A stretch of 64,000 nucleotides of DNA from Winogradskyella arenosi (GCF_003337305.1 NZ_QPJO01000002.1:434001-498000), one strand, 5' to 3'; positions 38,670-49,014 are shown, counted from the first letter of the stretch. Program-made: numbers and translations. Notes: generated by a model from the letters alone, not told the origin.

Positions 38670-41600
38670 TTAATAGTCAGAATCGTAACCTTTTGGGCGT
38701 TTCCAGCGTACGGGTGCTTTAGGTTCTGGTTGTAATTCAAATTCCTGTGTTTTTAATAAGTTTAGGGCTTCTTCAATAGCACGTTCAAGTTGTGGATCTG
38801 TGCCTTTAGAAGTTTGCTTGGGATCTTGAATAACTTCAATGTCTGGCGCAACACCTTCACCTTCTACAGCCCATTTTCCATCAACATCATAAAAACCACC
38901 GCGTGGAGCTACCATGCCGCCACCATCAATAAACGGTGGGGTATCCCAGGTGCCTACAAGTCCACCCCAAGTTCTGGTTCCAATTAAGGGGCCTATGTTT
39001 TTCATCTTAAACATATATGGTAATAAATCACCTCCAGATCCAGCACGTTCGTTTATGAGCATCACTTTCGGTCCCCAAATTCCGGCAATAGGAGAGGTCC
39101 ATGGTCTTCTGTCATTGGCTTTACTGTTAAAATAACCATAAAGTTCTCGAGACATAATGTCCATCATATAGTCTGCTGCTGAGCCACCACCATTATTACG
39201 TTCATCAATAATAACTCCTTTTTTATTTTGCTGTGAGAAGTAGTAGCGATTAAAGGCATCAAACCCTTCTTTACCTGTATTAGGGATATAAACGTAAGCT
39301 AATTTCCCCTTAGAGCGCTCATCGACAATTCTTCGGTTATTTTCAATCCACGCTATCGTTCTTAAGGTGCCTTCATTAGTAACAGGTTTTACCAATAGTG
39401 TTTTGGCATTCTTTAATGAGGGTTTAGAATTTACGGTTATGGTTATTTCACGGCCCGCGGTTTGTTCTAATAACTGATATGGATTTACAGTTTGGTTTAG
39501 CGGAATGCCATTAATTTTTAAAATATAATCGCCTTCCTGGACCTGAAGTCCAGGCTGTGCTAATGGGGCTTTAATATCGGGATTCCAACGTTCACCAGTA
39601 AAGCGTTTAGAAATTTTATAATAACCCTTATCTAAAATTAAATCACAACCCAATAAGCCTACAGGAACACGATCTAAATCAGGGAAATCTCCTCCATAGA
39701 CATAAGAATGGCCAATAGCAACTTCACCACTCATAATATCGAGCACATAGTTGAGATCGGTGCGGTGTCTTACATGTGATATCCAAGGGGCATACCATTT
39801 GTAAATTTTATCCCAAGGCGCACCGTGAACATTATCTACATAGAGAAAATCGCGCATAAACCTCCAGCCTTCTTTAAAGATCTGGTGGGCTTCTGCTTTA
39901 GGATCTATTTTTATTTTTAAGGTTGTGGCTAGTTGATCTTTTGCTGGGTTTGGGGCTGTTTTTGAATCTGATAACAACCAGCTGCCTTTTTGAAGCAATA
40001 GTGTAGACTGACGATCTTTAGAAGTTATCATTTGAACAACGCCATCGGCATAGTCCGTTTTTTCCTGTTGCGCTATATCATAACTAAAGATTTTAAGGCC
40101 TTCTTCATTCTGAATTGCTTCAGCAATAAAGACCGTATTTTTAGGCCCTTTTATAAGTTCGGTGTAATTTCTTGCCGGTATGTTTAGCGCAACAGCACGA
40201 TCTAAAATTCCTTGTTCTGTAATGGTCACGGTTGGGATTTCTTTGTCGTCTTCCGCTTTAGATTGGTCTTTTGGTTGTTCTTCTGTCTTGTGAGCTTCGG
40301 TTTCCATATCTCGTTGTGGAAGATTAGGAGCTTTATCTTCAGCATTTAAAACAATGGCATATAAGTGTCGTGTTAATGTGGCTGCAGCATCGTAGTTACT
40401 CATATCTAACCAACCGGACTGCAATCCGTAATTGGTGCTCGCTAAAGTGTATAGATATTTCCCAGAAGTATCCCAAACAGGACTAATGGCATCGGCTAAA
40501 GGATCTGTAAGTTGAATGGTTTTTTTATTGCTAATGTTATACGCAAAAAGGGCTTTAAAATGACTTTCGGTTTGTTTAGAAAACGCAATCCATTGACTGT
40601 CTGGTGACCATACCGGATTCATCGTTCTATTAGGATGAGCGTAACGATCCGTGGCTACAATTCTCGCTTTTTTGCTCTCTAAATTAAGAACCCAAATATT
40701 ATAATGCGTATCGGTGTAGGCTAAATGTCTTCCGTCTGGCGACCAGTCGGGTTTAAAATAAAACGTAGGATTTGGTAATGGAATTTCCTCTATGTTTTGC
40801 CCATTTTGATCAGCAACCATTAATTGATATTCGCCACTCTTATCAGAAAACCAGGCAATTTTATCGCCTTTAGGAGACCAAATTGGATTTCGGTCTGCCA
40901 CTCCAGGAGATTTGGTAAGGTTTATCCAACTGCCATTCTTTTTAGGAACCGTAAAAATTTCCCCGCGATGTTCAAAAACAACACGTTGGCCTTTTGGCGA
41001 TAAATTAGGATGACTTAATTGCGGGGCCCTTACGGTTTCCCATTTGGTTCTGTAGAAATTTAAATCGGCCTTAACCTCAATATCTAAGGTGTTGCTTTTT
41101 CCTGAACTTGGATGGTAAACATGAAGGTAACCGCCTTGCTCATAAACCAATTGGTTTTGACTAGCATCTAAACTTTTTACGTCGAATTTTTTATGAAAGG
41201 TAATTTGTTTTTCTTCCTTAGTTTCAGGATTAAAAGACCAGATATTCATGGTGTAATCTCGCTCAGACATAAAATACACCAAGCCATCTAACCATACTGG
41301 ATCTAAATGCCGTTCTTTTGTAGGTTGTGAGGTTCTTATTAAGGTTTTTGTTTTTAGATCCACCACCCAAATTGGCATGGCTTGTCCACCACGATAATTA
41401 CGCCATTCCGCATCCCAACCTGTAATAGGTGTATAAGCTAAATACTGACCATCGGGTGATAATTCTCCATAGGCCGCTCTAGGAATATCGAGGGCTACAG
41501 GTAATCCTCCTTGGGTAGAAACGGTAAAGAATTTACTCGTCATAGTGGGCTGACGCTCGCGACTAGAACGAAATAAAACTTCTCCGTTTGGGGTCCAACC

Positions 41601-41927
41601 TTGAACGTAGTCGCCTTCAGGATGAAACGTTAAGCGTTTTGGTTCTCCTCCTTCCGAAGGAATAACATAGACATCAACATTACCATCATATTCTGCTGTA
41701 AAAGCAATTTGGCTGCCGTCGTTTGAATAGTGCGGATTAGACTCATAGCCTTCACCGCTAGTTAACCTAAGGGCTGTTCCTCCGTTAACTGAAGCTTTCC
41801 ATAAATCGTTAGCGTAAACAAAAACCACATCGTTACCATGCATGGTGGGTTGTCGTAATAATTGTGTGCCTTGCGCGAACATTAAAAATGAGTAGAGCAA
41901 AGCGGAAGAGAGCATAAAGAATTTCAT
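38670..41927 (-). CDS. Tricorn protease homologue (S41 family) with PD40 propeller
   Basis: This 1085-residue protein has a signal peptide, then WD40/PD40-like propeller repeats (VWSPDSQWIAFS and WSPDGRHLAY) over about 30-520, then a PDZ-like region (GDYILKINGIPL) and a C-terminal S41 peptidase domain. The nucleophile is probably Ser964 in NERAGSGGDLLPY, with GVIIDERNNGGGSAADY forming the oxyanion region. Unlike the archaeal tricorn it is exported, so it likely degrades oligopeptides in the periplasm or outside. Size and layout fit the family. Confidence 0.9.
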   Translation of the reverse strand: MKFFMLSSALLYSFLMFAQGTQLLRQPTMHGNDVVFVYANDLWKASVNGGTALRLTSGEGYESNPHYSNDGSQIAFTAEYDGNVDVYVIPSEGGEPKRLTFHPEGDYVQGWTPNGEVLFRSSRERQPTMTSKFFTVSTQGGLPVALDIPRAAYGELSPDGQYLAYTPITGWDAEWRNYRGGQAMPIWVVDLKTKTLIRTSQPTKERHLDPVWLDGLVYFMSERDYTMNIWSFNPETKEEKQITFHKKFDVKSLDASQNQLVYEQGGYLHVYHPSSGKSNTLDIEVKADLNFYRTKWETVRAPQLSHPNLSPKGQRVVFEHRGEIFTVPKKNGSWINLTKSPGVADRNPIWSPKGDKIAWFSDKSGEYQLMVADQNGQNIEEIPLPNPTFYFKPDWSPDGRHLAYTDTHYNIWVLNLESKKARIVATDRYAHPNRTMNPVWSPDSQWIAFSKQTESHFKALFAYNISNKKTIQLTDPLADAISPVWDTSGKYLYTLASTNYGLQSGWLDMSNYDAAATLTRHLYAIVLNAEDKAPNLPQRDMETEAHKTEEQPKDQSKAEDDKEIPTVTITEQGILDRAVALNIPARNYTELIKGPKNTVFIAEAIQNEEGLKIFSYDIAQQEKTDYADGVVQMITSKDRQSTLLLQKGSWLLSDSKTAPNPAKDQLATTLKIKIDPKAEAHQIFKEGWRFMRDFLYVDNVHGAPWDKIYKWYAPWISHVRHRTDLNYVLDIMSGEVAIGHSYVYGGDFPDLDRVPVGLLGCDLILDKGYYKISKRFTGERWNPDIKAPLAQPGLQVQEGDYILKINGIPLNQTVNPYQLLEQTAGREITITVNSKPSLKNAKTLLVKPVTNEGTLRTIAWIENNRRIVDERSKGKLAYVYIPNTGKEGFDAFNRYYFSQQNKKGVIIDERNNGGGSAADYMMDIMSRELYGYFNSKANDRRPWTSPIAGIWGPKVMLINERAGSGGDLLPYMFKMKNIGPLIGTRTWGGLVGTWDTPPFIDGGGMVAPRGGFYDVDGKWAVEGEGVAPDIEVIQDPKQTSKGTDPQLERAIEEALNLLKTQEFELQPEPKAPVRWKRPKGYDSDY

Positions 41928-42138
41928 ACGGTTGTATTTTTAGAGTGCTAAGTTGAGGTTGCGTTTTGGGACATCTAAATATACAATATCACCCGTTATG
42001 ATAAAGGAAATCAGTCTAAAAAACTTGAGGTAGGCTTAAGAGATCTTGTGTCTTAAGTTCTGTTATAGGAATAAAATGAAGGCATTGTGAGGTGTGGAAC
42101 CTTGTGTCATAAAGAGAAAACTAAAGAAATGGGAAACC

Positions 42139-42744
42139 TTAAGAGATTTGAAAGGCTTGTTCTATCTCTAAACGTTTGAGGGTACTAAAGTCCATTAAAT
42201 CTTCAAAAAACAGGGTGAAATCCTGTTCAAATTCATCATAAAATAATTGAAGTTCTTTGGTGGCTTCATTCATTTTAGATTGGCCCTTGGTGCGTTTGTT
42301 CATCCCATTTAAAACTTTTTGGATGCCGTCAATAGAGGCGTAACTTAATAACCAATTGTCTTTAATCATTATGGGGGTAAGCGTTTGAAATCGTGGTGGC
42401 AAAATAGTGATGTTTTCCATGAGATCGTTATAGAAATTGGCTACATAAAGCTCTAAGGGAATCGAAGAGTAGGAGGCCCAATTTTTAGCCAGAAAATGAT
42501 CAAAAAAGATATCTATAATCACACCGCTGTAATGTCCATAGCCTTTATGTAACCGTTTTGTGCATTGTCTAAAAATAGGATGTGCATCTGTATAGGTATC
42601 AATTTGACGGTGCAGTAGAATGCCAGCCTGTATTTTTTCAGGATAAGATTGGTAGGTTTTACCTCTAACTCCATCAGCAACAAAATTTCCGATGGCAAGG
42701 TATTTTCGGTTTCCTGAGAGGTAGATATGGGCTAAAAAGTTCAT
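42139..42744 (-). CDS. acpH: Acyl carrier protein phosphodiesterase-like protein
   Basis: This 201-residue protein starts MNFLAHIYLSGNRKYLAIGN and includes FVADGVRGK, LLHRQIDTYTDAHP and DIFFDHFLAKNW. The His/Asp pattern is that of AcpH (DUF479), an HD-like phosphodiesterase that removes 4'-phosphopantetheine from acyl carrier protein. It is cytoplasmic. It is divergent from glmM with 78 bp between starts. Confidence 0.85.
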   Translation of the reverse strand: MNFLAHIYLSGNRKYLAIGNFVADGVRGKTYQSYPEKIQAGILLHRQIDTYTDAHPIFRQCTKRLHKGYGHYSGVIIDIFFDHFLAKNWASYSSIPLELYVANFYNDLMENITILPPRFQTLTPIMIKDNWLLSYASIDGIQKVLNGMNKRTKGQSKMNEATKELQLFYDEFEQDFTLFFEDLMDFSTLKRLEIEQAFQIS

Positions 42745-42798
42745 ATTTCGAAATTACAAATTCATAATAACATAATGGTGAAAAACGGGATATCTCTT

Positions 42799-42806
42799 TA
42801 TATTTG
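42799..42806 (+). promoter_or_regulatory. Possible glmM -7 element
   Basis: TATATTTG matches TAnnTTTG, 16 bp before the ATG at 42823. No -33 element was found. The short distance supports this ATG rather than the in-frame start further upstream at 42775. Confidence 0.45.
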
Positions 42807-42822
42807 TACAAAACTATTTTTT

Positions 42823-44211
42823 ATGACTTTAATAAAATCGATTTCTGGAATTCGTGGTACTATTGGTGGTGCAGTTGATGAAAATTTAACCCCTATTGAT
42901 GCGGTTAAATTTGCTGCAGCTTATGGAACGTGGATAAAGCAACAACGTCGTAAAGACAATTATAGAGTTGTTGTTGGGCGCGATGCCCGTATTTCTGGTG
43001 AAATGATTCAGAATTTAGTGATGCATACCTTGGTAGGCCTAGGAATTCATGTGGTTGATTTAGGTTTGTCTACAACACCAACTGTTGAAATAGCTGTACC
43101 TATGGAACATGCTGATGGAGGTATTATTTTAACCGCTAGTCATAACCCTAAGCAATGGAATGCCTTAAAATTATTGAACGCTAAAGGCGAGTTTTTAAAC
43201 GGTGAAGAAGGTGAGAAAATTTTAAACATAGCCGACTCTAACGCTATGGAATTTTCAGAAGTGGACGACTTAGGAAAAATTACGGTGAATGATGCTTATA
43301 TCGATTTACATATTGACGAAGTTTTAAAATTACCTTTAGTCAACAAAAAAGCCATTGAAGCTGCTAATTTTAAAGTGGTTGTTGATGGTGTAAACTCTAC
43401 AGGAGGTATTGCCATTCCTTTATTATTAGAACGTTTGGGAGTTGAACCTGTAAAGTTATATTGTGATCCTACAGGGCATTTTCCTCATAACCCAGAACCT
43501 TTAAAGGAACATTTAGGAGATTTAGCTAAAGCCGTGGTTAAAGAACGTGCAGATTTTGGTATTGTGGTAGATCCTGATGTGGATCGTTTAGCTTTTATGG
43601 ATGAAACCGGAGAGATGTTTGGTGAGGAATACACGTTGGTGGCCTGTGCCGATTATGTACTAAGTAAAACTCCAGGAAATACAGTAAGTAACATGAGTTC
43701 TACAAGAGCCTTACGCGATGTGACTGAAAAACATGGGGGAACTTATGAAGCGAGTGCCGTTGGTGAAGTTAATGTAGTGACCTTAATGAAAAAGAATAAT
43801 GTGGTTATTGGAGGTGAGGGTAACGGTGGAATCATTTATCCAGAATCTCATTACGGACGTGATGCTTTAGTCGGTGTGGCACTATTTTTAAGTTTGTTAG
43901 CAGAAAAAGAAATGACCGTGAGTGCTTTGCGTGCGTCATACCCAAATTACTTTATGAGTAAGAAAAAAATTCAGTTAACCCCAGGTTTAGATGTGGACGG
44001 CATTTTAAAAACGATGGAAGCCAACTACAGTCATGAAAAGCTAACCACCATTGATGGGGTTAAAATTGATTTTGCAGACAGTTGGGTACATTTACGTAAA
44101 AGTAATACTGAGCCTATTATTAGAATTTATACTGAAGCGCCAACCCAAGAGGCTGCAGATACGTTAGCCGATCGTTTTATAGCAGAAATTAAAACGATTG
44201 CTAATCTCTAG
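42823..44211 (+). CDS. glmM: Phosphoglucosamine mutase (GlmM-like)
   Basis: This protein is 462 residues from the ATG at 42823 (MTLIKSISGIRGTIGG). It belongs to the alpha-D-phosphohexomutase family with the active-site phosphoserine in LTASHNPKQWNALK (Ser106), the metal loop DPDVDRLA, the sugar-binding GGEGNGGI and the phosphate-binding RKSNTEPIIRIYTEA. It interconverts glucosamine 6-phosphate and glucosamine 1-phosphate for peptidoglycan and lipid A. Phosphomannomutase activity is the alternative. Confidence 0.9.
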   Translation: MTLIKSISGIRGTIGGAVDENLTPIDAVKFAAAYGTWIKQQRRKDNYRVVVGRDARISGEMIQNLVMHTLVGLGIHVVDLGLSTTPTVEIAVPMEHADGGIILTASHNPKQWNALKLLNAKGEFLNGEEGEKILNIADSNAMEFSEVDDLGKITVNDAYIDLHIDEVLKLPLVNKKAIEAANFKVVVDGVNSTGGIAIPLLLERLGVEPVKLYCDPTGHFPHNPEPLKEHLGDLAKAVVKERADFGIVVDPDVDRLAFMDETGEMFGEEYTLVACADYVLSKTPGNTVSNMSSTRALRDVTEKHGGTYEASAVGEVNVVTLMKKNNVVIGGEGNGGIIYPESHYGRDALVGVALFLSLLAEKEMTVSALRASYPNYFMSKKKIQLTPGLDVDGILKTMEANYSHEKLTTIDGVKIDFADSWVHLRKSNTEPIIRIYTEAPTQEAADTLADRFIAEIKTIANL

Positions 44212-44253
44212 TCAGAGTTAGCACTGAAGCATAACACAAGCGGAAGTAATTAT

Positions 44254-44279
44254 AACAATTAAGAGCGATTTTAATTGTT
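44254..44279. repeat. Inverted repeat in the aminotransferase leader
   Basis: AACAATTAA (44254-44262) pairs with TTAATTGTT (44271-44279), 11 nt before the ATG at 44291. It has no T-run, so it may shape translation or be an operator rather than ending glmM transcription. Confidence 0.4.
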
Positions 44280-44290
44280 AAAATGATAGA

Positions 44291-45796
44291 ATGATGATTT
44301 TAGAAACACATACAGAAGAAGCAACAGCATTAGAATCTTACTTTGGTCAGTTTAGAGCGCATATCATTGGGCAAGATCAAATGTTTAACTCGCCTTATGG
44401 TGAGCAAAAAATAATTTATACAGATTGGACGGCTTCAGGACGTTTATACCGCCCTATTGAAGAAAAATTATGTAATGAATTTGGTCCCTTTGTCGCTAAT
44501 ACCCATACCGAAACAACGGTTTCGGGGACGGCAATGACTAAGGCATACCATAAAGCAAGGCATATTATTAAAGAGCATGTTAATGCCAATTCCGATGATA
44601 TTTTAATCTGTTCTGGAAACGGAATGACCGGTGTAATTAATAAGTTTCAGAGAATTTTAGGTTTAAAAGTACCTGAAAACTTAAAGAGCTATACCAATAT
44701 TCCGGATGAAATGCGACCTGTAGTTTTTATTTCGCATATGGAGCATCATTCTAATCAAACTACATGGTTAGAGACTGTAGCAAAAGTAGAGGTGGTTCCG
44801 CCAAATGAAGATGGTTTGTTTTGTCTGAAGAATTTAGAAACCTTGTTAGAGCAGTATAAAGACTGTACCATTAAAATAGCGTCTATTGTTGGTGGTTCTA
44901 ATGTTACCGGAATTCAAATTCCGCATCACGATGTCGCAAAATTAATGCACCAACATGGTGGGGTTTGTTTTGTGGATTTTGCCTGTTCAGCACCTTATGT
45001 GACTATGGATATGCATCCAGAAGATAGAGAAGCCCAATTAGATGCCGTATTCTTTTCTCCTCATAAATTTTTAGGAGGCCCTGGAACCTCCGGGGTTTTA
45101 GTTTTTAATAAAAAACTGTATAAAAATATGGTGCCAGATTGCCCTGGTGGAGGTACGGTAAGTTGGACCAATCCTTGGGGTGAGCATAAATATATAGACA
45201 ATATTGAAGACCGTGAAGACGGTGGTACCCCTGGTTTTTTACAAACCATAAAAACAGCACTTTCTATTCGTTTAAAAGAACAAATGGGAGTAGAAAATAT
45301 TCTGAAACGCGAACATGAATTGGTAACTATTATCTTTGATAAGTTAGAAGGGATTTCCAATATTAACATTCTAGCCAGTCAGCATAAAGAGCGCTTGGGC
45401 GTTATTTCTTTTTATATTGATGACTTGCATTTTAATCTTGCCGTTAAAATATTAAACGATCGTTTTGGTATACAAACACGTGGTGGCTGTAGTTGTGCCG
45501 GGACCTATGGTCATTTCTTATTACATGTAGATCAGCAAATGTCGCATGAGCTAACCAATGAAATTTCAATAGGCGAATTAGTACGTAAGCCAGGATGGAT
45601 CCGTATGTCTATTCACCCAACAACCACAAATGCAGAAATCAACTATGTTTGTGAATGTATCATAGCTTTAGCCGAGCAACATGAAGAATGGTCTAAGGAT
45701 TATGAATACTCAAAATCTAACAATGAGTTTATTCATAGATCAGTAGCCGATGAGGCTTGTGCCTCTACAAATATTTATGCTTGGTTTGATTTGTAG
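44291..45796 (+). CDS. Class V aminotransferase (cysteine desulfurase-like), function unknown
   Basis: This 501-residue PLP enzyme has the Schiff-base lysine in FFSPHKFLGGPGTSG, the PLP Asp/His in VDFACSAPY and HMEHHSNQ, and a Cys-rich loop RGGCSCAGTYGHFLLH in the position where NifS/SufS proteins carry the catalytic cysteine. It is about 100 residues longer than SufS. The two adjacent Met codons (44291, 44294) are both possible. It may be a selenocysteine lyase or a desulfurase for a specialised acceptor. No Suf genes are near. Confidence 0.75.
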   Translation: MMILETHTEEATALESYFGQFRAHIIGQDQMFNSPYGEQKIIYTDWTASGRLYRPIEEKLCNEFGPFVANTHTETTVSGTAMTKAYHKARHIIKEHVNANSDDILICSGNGMTGVINKFQRILGLKVPENLKSYTNIPDEMRPVVFISHMEHHSNQTTWLETVAKVEVVPPNEDGLFCLKNLETLLEQYKDCTIKIASIVGGSNVTGIQIPHHDVAKLMHQHGGVCFVDFACSAPYVTMDMHPEDREAQLDAVFFSPHKFLGGPGTSGVLVFNKKLYKNMVPDCPGGGTVSWTNPWGEHKYIDNIEDREDGGTPGFLQTIKTALSIRLKEQMGVENILKREHELVTIIFDKLEGISNINILASQHKERLGVISFYIDDLHFNLAVKILNDRFGIQTRGGCSCAGTYGHFLLHVDQQMSHELTNEISIGELVRKPGWIRMSIHPTTTNAEINYVCECIIALAEQHEEWSKDYEYSKSNNEFIHRSVADEACASTNIYAWFDL

Positions 45797-45814
45797 TGAA
45801 TTAGATAGCGTTAC

Positions 45815-45855
45815 TACCCTAGCTTTAGGTGAAACTTTGGTTTAGGGTATTTTTG
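45815..45855 (+). terminator. Terminator after the aminotransferase gene
   Basis: TACCCTA (45815-45821) pairs with TAGGGTA (45843-45849) and a T-run follows. The loop is long but has internal pairing potential. Confidence 0.65.
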
Positions 45856-46014
45856 CTAAATAAACGGTGCGTTAAGCCCAAAATTAGTCCAATATATTTT
45901 TACTGATATTAGCCGTTTATAGGAAGCTTTCAAATGTCTTTTTTGAAGAATGTGAAGGTCTGAGGCTTTATAAGCCGTATTCGTCTAGGAGCATTGAGAA
46001 TTAGTAAGATTTCC

Positions 46015-46905
46015 TTATTGAAATTCCACAGGAACCTTATCGCGGTGTTTCCAGCGTTTATGTGTCCAAAGATAATATTGTGGCGCTTCTAAAATTTGTT
46101 GCTCCACCATTTTAAAAAACAAATTTGTAATTTCAAAATTATCAAAGGTTTTAGGCTCCTCGGTGATGGTGGTAAAGGTGGTTTCGTAGTAACCGCGCTT
46201 AATGCGTTTTACACTAAAAAAGATCACTGCCATATCCAATCGTTTAGCAAGCATTTCAGCACCCGTATACATCGGTACTTTTATGCCCATAAATTCATTC
46301 CAATGAAAAGCTTTCGTGGCTTTTGGCGATTGGTCAGAAACAAAACCATTGATGGTGAGCTCGCCTTTTCGTTTAGAATCAAAAAGGACTTTATAGGTTT
46401 CTTTAGTGGTGATGAGGTGAGAGTTGTATTTCGCTCGTATACGTTTTACTAATCGATCAAAATACTTATTAGCAAGTCGCTTATAGACCGCATATCCTTT
46501 ATGTTTTACATGTTTTTGTAAAATGAAAATCCACTCCCAGCTTCCGTAATGGGCACACATTAATATAATGCTACGTTGTTTGGCTTCTAAATCATTAATG
46601 AGCTCTAGATTGGTGAATTTGAAGCGTTTTTTCATCTGTGCTTCAGTAATGGTTAAAGATTTAATAGCTTCAACCATCATATCACAAAAGTGGTGGTAAA
46701 ATTGACTTGTTATTGTAGCGATGTCTTGTTCCGATTTATCCGGAAACACTAACCTTAAATTGTCTTGTACTGTTTTCTTACGGTATCCTACAACACGGTA
46801 AACGAAAAAGTAAATCACGTCTGAAAGTCCATAGAGTAATCTAAAAGGTAATATAGAAATTAACCAAAGAATCGGATAGATTATGATGTAAGCAATAAGT
46901 TGCAT
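46015..46905 (-). CDS. Lysophospholipid/lipid A acyltransferase (LpxL/HtrB family)
   Basis: This 296-residue inner-membrane protein has an N-terminal hydrophobic segment (YIIIYPILWLISILPF) and the catalytic H(X4)E motif as CAHYGSWEW (His119, Glu124). SDQSPKATKAFHWN lies further on. It transfers an acyl chain to lipid A or another membrane lipid. It is divergent from the rhomboid gene. Confidence 0.88.
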   Translation of the reverse strand: MQLIAYIIIYPILWLISILPFRLLYGLSDVIYFFVYRVVGYRKKTVQDNLRLVFPDKSEQDIATITSQFYHHFCDMMVEAIKSLTITEAQMKKRFKFTNLELINDLEAKQRSIILMCAHYGSWEWIFILQKHVKHKGYAVYKRLANKYFDRLVKRIRAKYNSHLITTKETYKVLFDSKRKGELTINGFVSDQSPKATKAFHWNEFMGIKVPMYTGAEMLAKRLDMAVIFFSVKRIKRGYYETTFTTITEEPKTFDNFEITNLFFKMVEQQILEAPQYYLWTHKRWKHRDKVPVEFQ

Positions 46906-46965
46906 TAAACAATATTAGGGTTGAAGCGCAAATATATTATATTTGATTTATAAGATTTAGAATTT

Positions 46966-47619
46966 ATGTATAATTTAAGTATTGTAACCCTTGTAATTAT
47001 TGCGGCAAATGCCCTGATTTCTTATAAAGGCTTTGGAGATCGTTTGTTTTTTGAACAGTATAAATTTAATGTAGGAAGCATCAAAAGAGGCGATCAAATA
47101 AGAATGATCAGTTCGGGGTTTTTACATGCCGATTTGACGCACTTGCTCTTTAATATGTTTACCTTATACATGTTTGCAGGCGCTGTAATTTCAGAATTAG
47201 GGGCGATTAAATTTGTTATTATTTACATTTCCAGTCTTATTTTTGGAAATCTCTTGTCCTTATATTTTCATAAAGATGAAGATTGGTACAGTGCTATAGG
47301 AGCCAGTGGTGCGGTGACTGGAATTTTATATGCTGCTATTTTATTACGTCCCGAAATGAGTTTGTATATGTTTTTTGTACCGATACCTATTCCTGGATAT
47401 ATTTTTGGAATTGGCTATTTGTTGTATTCCATTTACGGTATGAAAAATAGAATTGGGAATATTGGTCACGATGCCCATTTTGGAGGCGCTATTGGTGGTT
47501 ATGCGGTCACCTTAATTATGATGCCCAGCTTGTTTCAAACCGAATTGTTGCATATCGGTATTTTAGCCATTCCTATTTTGATCCTTTTTGTGTTATACAA
47601 GACAGGAAAACTTCATTAA
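46966..47619 (+). CDS. Rhomboid-family intramembrane serine protease
   Basis: This 217-residue protein has six predicted membrane helices. The catalytic Ser114 is in AIGASGAVTGIL, and His171 in GHDAHFGGAIGGY, with the typical HLLFNM at about 59-64. It cleaves membrane-protein substrates within the bilayer. The target is unknown. A strong terminator follows. Confidence 0.9.
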   Translation: MYNLSIVTLVIIAANALISYKGFGDRLFFEQYKFNVGSIKRGDQIRMISSGFLHADLTHLLFNMFTLYMFAGAVISELGAIKFVIIYISSLIFGNLLSLYFHKDEDWYSAIGASGAVTGILYAAILLRPEMSLYMFFVPIPIPGYIFGIGYLLYSIYGMKNRIGNIGHDAHFGGAIGGYAVTLIMMPSLFQTELLHIGILAIPILILFVLYKTGKLH

Positions 47620-47690
47620 AAAGCTTTTATATTGAAATCTTTGAATTACTACGATCTCTGAAAGCCGTTTTAGTAGCGGTCATTTAGAGC

Positions 47691-47730
47691 AAAAAAAAGC
47701 TTAATAGTTTGAGACTATTAAGCTTTTTTT
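47691..47730. terminator. Bidirectional terminator between rhomboid and TlpA-like genes
   Basis: A perfect 12 bp stem AAGCTTAATAGT/ACTATTAAGCTT is flanked by A and T runs and lies between converging genes. Confidence 0.9.
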
Positions 47731-47748
47731 AATGGCGTTTTATGGTGC

Positions 47749-48885
47749 TTATAATTTTAAAAGTTCTTGCACTTTGAGTTCTAGAGCTTTTCCTCTGAGG
47801 TTTTTAGCAGCAATTCTACCGTGTTTATCTAGAATAAAAGTAGCTGGTATAGCATTAATATTATAAAGTTGCGCCACGGGATCTTGAAAATACTTAAGAC
47901 TAGAAACATGTGTCCAAGTTAATTGATCTTGTTTTACAGCGGTCATCCAAGCCTTTTTAGGATCTCTTTGGTTTCTAGAACCGTCTAAGGAAACGCCTAT
48001 AATTTCTAAACCTTGACTGTGGTATTTATTATATACGTTAACCACATTAGGGTTTTCACGACGACAAGGGGCACACCAAGATGCCCAAAAATCGATGATT
48101 GTTACTTTTCCTTTGACCTCTTCTAAGCTCACCATTTTACCTTTTGGATTGGGCGCTTCAAAATTTGGTGCAATTTTTCCAACATTAACTTGGGCTGTTT
48201 TTAAAAAGTCGGCCATTAATTTATCGAGACCTATTTTAACAGAAACTCCTTTTGGAGAGTTTTTAATTTCAGAATCTAAAAGCTCATAAGCCGCCATATA
48301 GCGTTCAATATCTACATTGTTTTTTCCGATGCCTTGTTCTATTAAGGAGAGGCTATAAAAACTAGAGCTATGATTTTCTATGAATTTTAATGGAGCTTCA
48401 GCACGTTTTTGTTGGGCCACAACATAAAGTTTAGAAATAGAATCTCTGATAGATCTGTCTCGGAGCTGTTGTTTCAACTGTTTTGCCTCTTCTACGAGTT
48501 CTAATATTTGTTTTTGGTACGCTTTATAATCGGCATGAGATTCAGAACCCGTCACAATAGAGGCAGCGATATCATCCTTATTAACTTCAACGGTGATATG
48601 TTTATTTTCTAACATAAAATTCAGATCACCTTTCACCGAATTAATAGAAATTAACGATAAGGAAGGCGTCATAACTTTACCCGTAAATGAAAATTTTTCA
48701 TCCACAACAATGGCGGTATCAATAACTCTAGAGCGACCGTTTTGCTGTTTAATTTTTAGGTAGGCTCGCACTCCGTTGTAAACCCCTTTTGCTGTAGCAT
48801 CAATAAGGTAATCCGTTCTTTTGGGCTCTGTTTTACAAGCGACAAAAAGTAAGCTAATGAGTGTAAGGGTTAAGATTTTTTTCAT
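47749..48885 (-). CDS. TlpA/ResA-like thiol-disulfide oxidoreductase lipoprotein
   Basis: This 378-residue protein has a lipobox (LLFVACKT, Cys near residue 17), an N-terminal beta-rich DUF4369 domain (about 25-120), a helical linker with Glu/Lys/Gln heptads and a C-terminal thioredoxin domain. The redox motif is CAPC at 271-274 in DFWASWCAPCRRENP, and the cis-Pro is in NAIPATFILD. It probably reduces disulfides in the periplasm; cytochrome maturation is one known role of the family. Confidence 0.9.
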   Translation of the reverse strand: MKKILTLTLISLLFVACKTEPKRTDYLIDATAKGVYNGVRAYLKIKQQNGRSRVIDTAIVVDEKFSFTGKVMTPSLSLISINSVKGDLNFMLENKHITVEVNKDDIAASIVTGSESHADYKAYQKQILELVEEAKQLKQQLRDRSIRDSISKLYVVAQQKRAEAPLKFIENHSSSFYSLSLIEQGIGKNNVDIERYMAAYELLDSEIKNSPKGVSVKIGLDKLMADFLKTAQVNVGKIAPNFEAPNPKGKMVSLEEVKGKVTIIDFWASWCAPCRRENPNVVNVYNKYHSQGLEIIGVSLDGSRNQRDPKKAWMTAVKQDQLTWTHVSSLKYFQDPVAQLYNINAIPATFILDKHGRIAAKNLRGKALELKVQELLKL

Positions 48886-49014
48886 GTTGAAACTGTTTTT
48901 AGGCTGGTCGTTTTAAGGTGTTACAAATATAAAAACAAAGCTGTAATAGCAAACCTTAAAAACGGATCTCTGAAGTTGATGATGATAATATTTAACCAAT
49001 CCCATAATTTACAA

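Noticed and set aside
42775..42822. N-terminal extension of glmM to 42775
   Set aside because: It would include the -7-like TATATTTG within coding sequence and add residues before the usual family start.
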